Notes under the pieces: generated by a model
The model's input: only the letters and a program-made list of their open reading frames with translations
What the model was told of the DNA's origin: nothing
Databases searched by the model: none
From: Axinella damicornis
Taxonomy: Eukaryota; Porifera; Demospongiae; Axinellida; Axinellidae
DNA length: 64,000 bases
Direction of reading: 5' to 3'
Assembly: GCA_963931865.1 (NCBI GenBank)
Contig: OZ007514.1
Location: 7,852,646 to 7,916,645 of the forward strand
In this document: one piece after another, positions 27,001 to 39,300 of the stretch
How positions within the stretch are numbered: the stretch's first letter is position 1
Layout of the letters: each line of letters opens with the position of its first letter
Translations under genes and position numbers: made by a program

Positions 27001-27307
27001 AGCTGCTGCTCACCGCTTGCATCCGCATCAGCTGCTGCATGCTCCCAGATTGCGTCCGTTTCAACTGCTCCCTGATTGCATCCGCTTCGGCTGCTGCTCC
27101 CCGATTGCGTCCATTTCATCTGCAGCTCCCCGATTGCGTCCGCTTCGACTGCTGCTCCCCGATTGCATCTGCCAGCTGTTTTGAAAGATTCCAGCCCATG
27201 CCCAATGTTCTCGAACATTCTTCGTGCAGTCCGAGGTTCGGTGAATCGAAGTACGAAGGCTGTGTGCCACTATAGTCTATTCCCACCCCACAAACATCCC
27301 ACTTCCG

Positions 27308-27374
<67 letters not shown>

Positions 27375-30300
27375 CACACACATGCACACACACACACACA
27401 CACAAACACACGGTTAAAATCTTAATGTATTGATACAGACAAAAGCACAAACAGGCATACACAACATACCATTGATGATGGGGGGCATGGAGAGGACGAC
27501 CCTGTTCTTGTCATAGATAACTGGATAAACAGGTTTGTCCCGTATGATTGGTAAGTAGTGCCGGAGGTGGCTGTCCTGTAGTGCAGAAGAGGTCAAGTCA
27601 ACGGCTAGTACATGTACATACACACACTGATACATACCATATAGCGGGTAATTTTTGCGAGTACGATTTTTCACAAATCCGGTTGCTCTATTGCAACCAC
27701 GTTAAGTATTGCAGTGGATGGCGAAATCGGTAGGTGGGCGTTTCGAATGTGCGCGTGATGAAAACTATACCGATCACACAATTTAAGTGACCGTGCGGTA
27801 TTGCTATGTCTACATCCCCCCTGCCTCCAGTGTTCAGGCTTGAACACTGGAGGCAGGGGGGACGTAGACATAGCAATACCGCACGGTCACTTAAATTGTG
27901 TGATCGGTATAGTTTTCATCACGCGCACATTCAAAACGCCCACCTAACGATTTCGCCATCCACTGCAATACTCATGCATAGCTAGATTATTATACTTCGA
28001 AAGTATATAATAGCTAGCTATGGTTTCTGTGATGCTTACAGCCGCGGACCTGGAGCAGACCTGAGCGAGCTGTTGGTTCTCTTTTGGCATCGCTATTGGG
28101 AAAGTGCCTGGAACAAGCTCGCGACTGTGACCTCCGCTGCCTCGCATCCATCCCAGACACACTGAACCATCTCGGTCTCCTACCTGGATCGCTTGGAAAT
28201 CGGTGGAAGAAGGCACTCAGATCCTGGCTTGGGTTGTTGCCACCACACGTTACAGGTATGTCCAGCATACTGCGTTGTTCTCGTTCATACTTCAACCGAT
28301 TCTCACTCTTTGCACACCGCCTTTAACGCCAGGTCTCTTGTTCATTGCCACAGTCACTTAACCTGTGTAATCGGTATGGTTTTAGTCACGCGCAGGTTTC
28401 AAACCGCCCCTTGCCAATTTTGCCATTTCTGCAATACTTAACATGGCTGCAAAAGAGCAACCGGATGTGACGTCACGTCAATCAAATTCCTTCGCTCTTG
28501 TGTGTAACTGGCTTATTATTATAGTGACAGGAAGTGTACTGTTCGGACATTATACAGTGAATGAGCAACTGCTTGTTCTCAATGTAAATGAACTTCATGA
28601 GACACAATTCACACACCTATCACTTACTGAATAAAGGTCCATGAGCTCAACAGCTGTATACTCTCTGGACTGTGAGAAAAGAGGTACAGAATTATATTAT
28701 GTACATGACATTGTGTAAATAGTAACTGTTACTTTATTACCACACAATTGATGACTGACATGCCGGAAGACTAACCAACTTGGCCAGGGAAAAGGCTTTG
28801 CTTAAGAACCAGTGGTTAGGCTCTAACGTACAGGCAGCCTTGTTCCCAGGCTCATCCCCACCTTTTTGTCGCATACTTTGCATAAAATGGGGAGAGAGCC
28901 TGGAAGATCTCATCATGTGCATGATGACAATTATACTATGGGTGGTTTCATGTGTGGTTTTGGTAATCGAATGGTTGCCCACACAAAGACAGCACCATTG
29001 CCAGTTCAATCTTGCTGGAGACTTGTTTACTGTCACAGCACTGGATGCCGCTCAGTGTGACAGCAAGGATCGAGTCCTGAAAGACCACAACAAACAACTG
29101 TGAGTCCAGACAGCAACTGTTAGAATACGGACACAGCCTAAATAATGGGGACCAGCTAACTTGCAGGCTATGTCTGGTGTAGCCCAGTGTCCACTCCCAT
29201 TATTTAACGCGGATGCTCTAGATACTTGGCCTAGGCCTCCTGGCACGGGTCCACTTGGATCTTTAGATTCTACACACGACATGTGTACTACTGAGCATTC
29301 ACTCATGATTTGCCACTTGTGTACTTCTCTATAGCTACTGTGTTCATACGTATTATAAACTCGGTCTCACATGAACAGCGAGTTGAAGCTCTCCAGGTGC
29401 ACAGCTGCATTTGCAAGACCATTACCAGGTTGGATTTCCGCGGACTATTCAGGGTACTCCGTCCGTTGCCTATCCACCTACATAGGTGGATAGGCAACGC
29501 GTGTAACAACCAGATGTCTGCCGTTGCAATCCTCGTAATGGATATAGCAGAAGGCATATGCGGAGATTGGTGGATGTACGTATTATGGCGACCAGCTGCA
29601 GCTATTCTCTGGACGATTGTCATACTAGCATAGATACACCTGTAGTAGCCAGTCCAGTAGTGAACTCAGGTTGGACACTAGTGTGAGTGATGAAAGCTTC
29701 GGAGAGGAGCAGGTTAGCGAATTCTGGTGTCATTCAAGTGGCGAATGGCTCGGGGAGGGGGAATATTGAGCATACCATGGTTTTGCCATATCAGTATGTA
29801 TTGTGTTGTATATAGGTCCAAGGAGGAACGGGTACATGACCCTATTCATGACTACAATGTGAATGATGAAGAACGTGTGAAGACTTCAGACTGTGGACCA
29901 GCTGTGTTGGAATTGATTTCCACCTTCAAGGAGTGCGGTGCGGATGATGCAACTCGTGACTTGGTAGTAATACTCTGTAGTCGTGTGCAAGCATGTATTG
30001 ATCGATGCAGGCAATAAGTGTCATCTTCCCTCTACCATTGCTGGCAAAGTGTGGTCTGCATTTCATCAGTTTCGACTGGACACGAAGATACACCAGCTGT
30101 GGGGAGCGCAACTTTCTATCTTGAATGTGTCTGCAGGGGCCAAGACGACCTCCATATGACACTCCAGATCAATTTGGACAGACTCTTGAAGCGGATGATG
30201 ACAATGAAGAGGATATAGTTAGTCCCAGATCAACAGCCACCACCTCTGCCTGTCAGGGCACTTACTTTGTATGAGAAAAATGTTGTGCGCTACATGGCAG

Positions 30301-33300
30301 GATATACGGCCTTCAAACTGCTGAAGAAATACAAGAAGATATCACACATACGGAATTTCAGCAAAAGCGACAGATGTTTGTACGTAGCTGTCCTAAAGGG
30401 GATGAAAGCAGATGAAGCAGACCGTGAGGACTGCACATCTGAGTGGACAGAACGTATTGATCGTGGTAGTCTCTTCCATGTCACTCAGCAGGTGTATCTG
30501 GTGATGGAGCTCCTTAATGCAGAGTGAGACAACACCTGCATTCCACGACCATACAGCCAGACCAACACCACCAGGCTGCAATCATTGATGATGTCGTGGC
30601 AGACAGAGTAATTCTAGAGAGTTGGGAGAAGATACGTAGCGTGGAGAATTCCATCCAAATGCGAGATGTACATGTATAGCTTGGAACTTCTTAAGGAACA
30701 TAGCTTGACTTTGGACAACAATTCGTTGCAACTCCTTTGCTAAGTGCAGGAATCTGTAAACACGACTGGACTGGAATACTGGAATGACCTTTGAACCCCA
30801 AGTGTGATGTAATTTCAAGGGAAATTCCCTTGAGCATGCACATTTTGGCCACGTGGCAATTATGTAGAAGTTGACGCTATGAACTGTACGGTGGCTATGG
30901 ACTGCATGGAGGACAATCCGTCTCAATCTGGCGCAGCAGGGTCAGCCCGAGATAATCCCATCACCATAGATGACGACTCAAGAGTGTGTCTCCGGTAAAA
31001 ATCAGTAAAAGGGCCGAATACTACCGGTAAGTTGTACTTGACGCTTTTGCTAAAGTAAACTACAGCATGTAGTTAGCTGTGTGGTGATGTAGTCATACAC
31101 GTTCTCAAACATACGCCTCAAGCATTACAAATACGATGACTACATCACCACACAGCTAACTACATGCTGTAGTTTACTTTAGCAAAAGCGTCAAGTACAA
31201 CTTACCAGTAGTATTCAGCCCTTTTGCTGATTTTTACCGGAGACTCACACTCTGAGTCGTCATCTGTGGTGATGGGATTATCTCGGGCTGACCCTGCTAC
31301 GCCAGATTGAGACGGATTGTCCTTCATACAAACATAGCCACCGTACAGTTCATAGCGTCAACTTCTACATAATTTCCCTTGAAATTACATCACTTTTGGG
31401 GTTCAAAGGTCATTCCAGTATTCCAGTCCAGTCCAGTGTTTACAGACTCCCGCTAAGTGCTATTCTATGCAGCACAATTCACAGTTCACTAAGCATGGCA
31501 CTAGGAAACTTTTGATGCAACATACAATTGTCTGTACAGATTTTGTGTTTGGATGGGTGAAACTGACCAGTTTAAGCAGTACACAGAAGTTTGTTTTGTG
31601 CGTGGGCGCTTTGGGAGGGGCTGCATTGCTGTGGAGGCTGTTAGGTCTGTTAGTAACTCCTGGCTGCACTTTCCCACCTTTCAGGTCCAAGTGAAGTTGT
31701 TGTTTCTACAGTAGGATGGCAGCGTTCTTGTGAAATTGTTCGACAGTAGGATTGTCATTTCCCCCGCCTCTGTTCCTCTGTCTTGAGAAGTACCGGGTCT
31801 AGATAGAAGACCTCACTAAGGAGGTAACAACCAGTAGACTTGATCAGAAGGGGTCCCAGCTCACAGAATGACTTCACTATATAGAACAAAACATTAATCA
31901 ATCAATGCACTACTATACAGTCGTATTTGCATAATAATAGCTGTATAGTCACTCATGCTTGCAGCACTCTTGACAATATGGCTAACAGAAGTGATGTTTG
32001 GGGTACACACTGCATAGTGTGTCCGACATTGTGCGCAGCAAGGCAGCTAGCACCTTGAACTATTCCCAGCATCTATCATTGATTTGGCATGACCTCACTG
32101 TCTTGGATGATATCAAGGATGGCTCGATGAGGATAACATGGGGATCGATATATCACCCTAGTTGCTCTGACTAGCATTTGCCACTGTCATGTAAGCTATG
32201 GGTCTCAGTCCAGTAACGTAATGACATGTTACCTGAAACTGCAAGTGTTAACGTTGTATATATATATCCCACCTACTATACTAATGCCATAGAAGGGGAG
32301 GGAGTGTATGAGCCATATTTCCGTCCCTCAGGGTAATCACACAGGATGGTTATGGTCATATTTCCCTCCCTGTGGCAACTGAATGTGCGAAGGAAGAGAA
32401 AGAACAGGCCGTGGCTGCAGTTTCTCGAATCTATCGTTACCAAGGTAGCCCTGTATTTACATAGTCGAACGGTGCCGAACAGTGCCGGCGGTTACATAAC
32501 AGTTAGAGTCCGGTCGCCAGGGATTTATGGCAATGTAAACCGACCTTGTCCGCCCTCGGACTCAGTCGGTTTACTGCCATAAATCCCTGGCGACCGGGCT
32601 ATAACTATTACTTGTCGGATGAGATGAACTCTATGGGGTCTAACTTCTATGACCATACAGCAATAGACAAGTTACAAACCCCACCCAGTAGAACAATATA
32701 TATCTGCTCCAAAACGCATGTTATAATACGGCAATGCTACATTTAATTCCTGAGATTTGCTAACACAAAATTACAGGGTCCCTTCTTCATTCATCTTCAG
32801 ATAGGATAAACTCTATGGGGTATAACTTCTCATAGAGCTCAAATTTAATATTCATATTGCACAGAACCTCCCAAATGATTCATAAACCAATACCTTTTTT
32901 CTCAAGAGCTGAAGCAGTCTCCACTTTAAGTCTTCAAAGGACTCCTCGTTGTCATACAGAGCGGCATCCAGCACGATCAAAGACGGATCAAAGACGACAT
33001 GCATGGGCAACAATTCGATTACCAAAACCACACATAAAACCACACATACTTCATCATCGTGCACATGATGAGATCTTCCAGGTTCTCTCTTCGTTTCCTG
33101 TACAGTATGTGACAAAAGCTGGGGAGGAGCACGGGAATGAGGCTACGTATGTACATGCAGGTGTTTAACAACCACCACAGGTTGGTGTGCACTGACAGAT
33201 GATTGCCATGCGAGTACAATCATCATACAGCTCTACCTTCCTGCACGGCTACATTTGCTGCTCTGTACTCTGGTCTACTACACGTGTTGCAGGGAATTGG

Positions 33301-36300
33301 ATGAAAATTTTCTAAACGCTGGAAGCCAGTATGGATTTGTGATACGACTGATGTCACTCACTGTTCCAGTAAGCACACTAGTACATGTACGTATGTATAC
33401 GTTTTACACCATGATACTGTGATAACATTGTACCTGATTGAGAGGACGGAACTTGATTTCCTCTGGAGGTAGAGCCTCGTATGTGAATGGTCCCTCTACA
33501 GTGTCTAAGTCATGTGTTCCTATGGAAACAAGGCTACGCTTCCTGGAGGGTGGAGGATGGGGGAAGTCAGGGAAGGAGTGAAAGGTGAAGAGATGAAGGG
33601 AGGGAGGCAGGGTTGATGGAGGTTGATACAAATTATATATGTCTCCATTTGTGAGTTTGCTCTCTGAACTACTGAATGAGAGCATGCAGAGACAACAAAA
33701 GTGTGCAGTAATTGGTCATGCAGCTTAATGACAAGTCTGCAGTTATTGTGGATGAACACAGTCTGGTTCAAGTGGCTGGTGAATCTTGGCCCAGGTCTCT
33801 GTAGCTGGGCAGATTCTGACCTCACCAGGTACATTCTGGCTGCATCCGTAAGTACATATTCATGGCTACAGCTATGTATTCTCATTCAAAGATCGCCTGC
33901 ATTGTTTATAAGTGGGTGGCTCGTGGCTTGTTCCAATTAACACACGTCACGTGATGACCATGCTTCTAAGTGTGGCTGAGTCGAAGTGGGCCAAAGGGAA
34001 GAGAAATAGTTATTGCAGTGCTCACAACTTCGCCACAAGGGCAAATATTGGCGCATAAGCGTCAGGGCACAATTAATTTTGTACTCAAAAACAGTTGTCT
34101 TCAAAGACCTACACAACTGCGAAACTTTCTGTAAAGTCCTGTGTAGTTGGGTGTCCGTATATATCCATGCCCAGTGTATTAGCTCACGTACCAACTGAAT
34201 AAATATTTCAAAAAGATGTTTCGGCCACTATGCGAGCCCTTATGGCTAACATGGACTACACTGCACATTACCTTGTTGCAATTGCGCATGCGTTTACCTT
34301 AAGGTCACTATTATTTTCCGGTACTAAATTTAGCGAATTGGGCATGCAGCGGATTTGGTGAGTATGAATGTTAGCGTTTTAACTCACCAGAGCTGCTGGC
34401 AACTAATCTGTTCAAGAGGCAACCACGCTGGTCAGCATGGCTCAGTCTGCTGGTAGAGGCTTGTGCAACAGGTAGGACAAACTCACTTTTCAGAATGATG
34501 TCACAGGTCTTGCTCTCACCTTGTAGATAGCCTTTGATACAGCTAACTACCTTCGCAGATCACTTGATAGGTGGCTAGTAGATCACACCCCAATGAATGC
34601 ACACGAATGTGACGTCACATGCTGCTAATACTATTGTTTGCGGGTTCAAAATTTAGCAATTGAATTTTTTCAAATTCGCTAAAATTCGCTAAAATTAATA
34701 CCCGCAAATAATTGTAACCTAAACTCAAACTGGGGGGGGGGGGGGTGAGCTCCTGTGTGGGAATATTATAATGGGTCTTGCTTAGTGTAATACGGTACTT
34801 ACGTACACTGAGTAATTGAGAGGTTCGTACATGTACATGTATATCACATACGTACATATATTACACTCCTGGTATAGGAAAAATTGTGCCGCGTAATGTA
34901 ATCTAAATAATTAATCTAAATAACCTTTGACTACCTTAGGAATGGCCTACAAAGATTCTGACTACACCGTCGTGATCACTATCATGCAGTGACCCAAGCG
35001 TACAATTTTGGTTCTGAAACTCACCTTGGTGGTGGAGATACAAGCGCTTTTGTCTCGCCGTGGCCGCCATTGCTCATGCGCTCTCTCCGACTTCCGGTGG
35101 CAGTACCGTTCTTAGCAAAGGCACACGAAGATTCTTACCACATGGCCGTGATCGCTGTCGTTCACTGACGCTTACATGCCAAAACTCACCGTGCTGGCAA
35201 AGTTGTAAGTGTTGTAATAACTTCGTGTCTTCCCTTCGGCCGCCATTGCTAGCGATCGACAGAGCGTGGTTGCCACGTGGCATGTGCGTTAATTGGAACT
35301 ATCTGCGATAATTTCGCTACGGCGAGTCGCAGCCAGCGTTGCAACGGCTACCAGGAGTGCGGTTGCCCCTCGATTATACATACTTATAATTACCTTCCAA
35401 GATTTTGATGAAGTTTGTCCTGTAGGTCAATGAAGCTGTTGTAGCTTGTCTGTATGAAAGCAGAGTGATAAACCATATAGTCAACAAATCTACAAAATTA
35501 ATCTTGGGGGTTATTAAGGTGAGACTGATTCTCTGAAACACATAAAATAAATGCACATAATTATATACCTGTGTGAAAGTGATGTTACGCAGCACTGCTG
35601 CCAACCCGATCGGCCTCACAAGAGCAGTCTGTATTGTACATGTAACAGCAGAGAAGGGAATGGTAGTATGTGAACTCTCACACAAAGTACAAGCACACAG
35701 AGCTGTAATAATATGTGTATGTAACCAAGCTATATACGTAGGAGTAGCTGTTAAGGGCTGTATAGCGGAGCTGTATAGTGGAAACACCCCAATATTTCCA
35801 AACACACAGCTCCGACTCCTGATATTGGCGTAAGCAAGTGAGTGTGGTATAGAGTCACAATTCTGCACAGGATAGATTCCCATGATTGAATAATGTACAC
35901 GATCATGCAGCACGGACTAGTATTGTAGTTTCCAACTTCTCCAGACAAACCTGAGGAGCTGCGCATGGGTACCAGGCGCTCTTCTCCATGTACCGAGTGC
36001 CTGGGACCAAGGCTACAATGTGACAGTCATGTGTAGCCTCGTTCCCAGGTGCTTGGTAATTGGGGAGAAGAGCGCCTGGTACCCACTGTTCGCGCATGCG
36101 CGGCGCCCCAGGTTTTTGTGGGGAACTTGGAAACTACTGTTATCACTAGTCCATGTTGCACGACCGTACATTACTGAAACACGGAAGTTGTTTACATCAA
36201 CAAGACACAGCTCTGTTCAACCAAGCTGTGCCATACTCCCTCGGTAAGGTCGGAAAGGCAGGAATGGCGCTAAAGGATGAACTCCCAAAAGCGAACCCTT

Positions 36301-39300
36301 TGGTCCCGAGAGGCCCTGGGCTGCCAGTGCTGCCCCAAAAATTGGTGGCAACAATCTGGGCCAATGAATATTCCGAACTTCGAACCCCTTGCAAAGGGGA
36401 AGGTCTGTGTGGGCCTTCAACCAGAGCAAGTATGTAATACTCACACAAGCAGAGGACCTCCTCCAGTCAAAGAGGCTGATCCCTGACCTGAGTACTTGGG
36501 TGCAATATATGCATGGCAATTTATGCCACCATGCTGACAAAGAAGCAGCCAGCGAGGTTCGCTGACTTGATGGCTTATACCACAACAATTGCCACAGCCA
36601 GCAAGAAATACAGATGGCCTGCTTGGGTCGTCTACGACCAGAATTTTCGCCAGGAAGCAGCCAATTAACCCAGCCCATGCCAGCCGTGGGCAAAAATTGA
36701 CCCAAATACTACTCCCAGTGCTTTCTTAATTTGCATGGCGAAGAGTGGTGAGAGTTGGTACCAGACCTGCCAAAGCCTGGACCACACGTCAGCCAACTGG
36801 CCAGCAGGGTCCAGCTGCAGTGCCTCGCTCAAGCAACCTTGGCAAACAGCCTCCAGGCAGCAGGATATTCCGCCTACAAGCCAACCAGCCTCAAATTTAA
36901 CAGGAACAACGAAGAGCGTCCGTTTGGCACTAGCTAGGTGCCGCTATGTGCACTGCTGCAGTAGATGCAATTGCAAGTCACCCTGTCAGGCGGTGCCCTT
37001 GGCTGCAGCAAGCCACAGGTTTCTTCATCTAATAGGGAAGGTTGATTGGGAGGCCCTTTGAGGTGGTGTATCTTCATACGTGACAGATCACAGACCACGT
37101 CAGCTACTCTTTCCTGTGCAGATTTAGAGGAAGCAGCCACCCACGGGATTGAAAGTCTATACTCGAAGTCTTGAGGTGGAGCAGTTGCAACAATCCATGT
37201 ACGTAGCTGGAGTACTCTCTGTACTCTCCTGACTGGAACTGGACTCCATGGACTCCTTTTGAAAGAAGTGGTAGTTGAAGTAAAATGGTAATATGAACAG
37301 CCAGCGTTAATTTAACCCTTTACACCCCACGAGGTTCCAGCTATATACCATCACAGCTACGCATTTTGGAGGATTTATTATTTATGAGCCACTGGGAGTC
37401 GAGCGAAGCATAATATTAGCTGTGGTGTCCCATAGAAACTTTTCCCACAAAGAACTTTACTATTTGCTGATCGTTGTATAATAAGTAACGCTACAGCTTA
37501 TATCCAATGAGCTACTCATTCTATCACGTTTGTATCAACTAATCACCTCAGCTACGGTACAAACATACCTTCGCTTGACCTGTCAGCCAACTTTTGCCAT
37601 GGATTCCAGTTGGTGCATAGTGAGTACCTGTTGTATCTTCCTCGGACTACTTCTAGCTTTAGGCCTCAATCATCAAATTGTCAGGGGGTGCCCAACCCCA
37701 ATTCTGTGGGAAAAGTTGTGGGAAGCCAACCTTGGAGAAGAAATGAAATTGAAAACAGCTGTGGAAGACAGACAGAGCAGGTCAAGGCTTAAAGTGAGCA
37801 GGGAGACAGCTGCACCTGGGGCTCATTCCAACGATCTAGAACGTAGCCCTACCAGAAGTCCTGTTCGAAAGAAGTATAGAAAATGGACATGCGAATGCAA
37901 TGCATGCAAGAGCACTGATCCTCTCATCTGCAACGCTATTGAAGGTTGTGAATATCAGAACACAACTGCCAAAACGTTTTGGGTGAAATTCATTCAGACA
38001 GTGCTACCCCAGTATGACATTAGCAGGACTTACTCATGCCTAGCAGTTAGCCACCCGTATTTTTTTGGATAATCCAGGAGCCTCTCTGACTGCTCTTGTT
38101 GATTCATGATTCATACTCGCTGCATATGCACATCATTCATGGCCTGACTATGAGCAACTCATCATGCTCCGTACAGGGCACAGTACAGCTAGTGGTGTTT
38201 GAACTTACAAAGCAGTGAGTGAGCAACTTAAAGACGTCACTTCTAGTGTTCTGAATGGAATGCCAGTCAAGAAACTGAGGCTGGAAAAGCCAGACACTGC
38301 TGACCTTAAGTGTACTGATGTTGCAAAACAGGAAGATATCGAGCCTGTGTGTCCCAGTGGAGTTGCTAAAGATGATCCACCGCAGCTACCAGCCATGAAC
38401 TTTGGTGGAGCAAAAAACTTTACAGTGAACATCAACTATGGAAAGTAGACCGATGCTTTGTATAAGAACTTCCTTTTACTTTGTTGTTTGGTTGCTTTGT
38501 TGATTGTTACCTATGCATTTTGATCTTTGCTTTTTAATAATTAATGAGGTTTCTATTTGAGATAGAATACCTGAGGTCTTCTACGTGAAATTAATGACCT
38601 CATTGACACAGCGACATCAAAGCTTGAATATTCATAAATTTTCTAATTGTCATTAATAATGAATAGGGAGAACCGTAACTGCTGCGGGTCACTATTGGGT
38701 CATGAGCATCACATGTGGGTTGACAAGCAGCCGTCAATCATTCCTAACATGAAAAGTGGGTGTGCATTACTAGGAATCTCCTGAGCGCTCCAGTTTCGCT
38801 TCGCCGTATTGGTATTCCCCGGGGTTGAAAGCCTGGTGTAACTCCTTTTTCTCTCTTTCAGAATTGGCGCTGCAACAACAGCAGCTAAGCAAGGGGTGGA
38901 AGATTCAACTATAAAAATGCTGGAAAAGCTCAGCATACCAATTAACTCTACATCAAGACCCCAAGAGAACAATTAGCCAGCAAATCAAAGAAGCTAGTGG
39001 CACAGTGACCGCATGATCACCTCTGATTTCACCAGTCCTCTGTCCTCCTGTTATTATGTGTATAGTCACGCTCTTTCATTGCCTTTGATTGCTTGTTCCA
39101 TATTCATTGGTGTCCCAGGGGAGCTCCTGGGAATGGTGGCCTTGATACCTGGTGGGCCAGCTAAGGGTAGAGTTTTAAGAAGGAAGGTTCTAATTGGAAG
39201 GGATCTCCCTTGGGTGGCTTCTTAGATAGTAACAATACCAAGGTGTAACGTGCAAGTCAAGGGCATGACCAGAGCATAACGCTACTTGGCTGTGAAGGGC

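Noticed and set aside
27277..27462. Cys/Val and Thr/His repeat ORFs on both strands
   Set aside because: They are translations of the (CA)n microsatellite.
29303..29633. Two overlapping ~106-codon ORFs on opposite strands
   Set aside because: They are not recognised, overlap almost completely on opposite strands around a hairpin, and neither has splice or family support.
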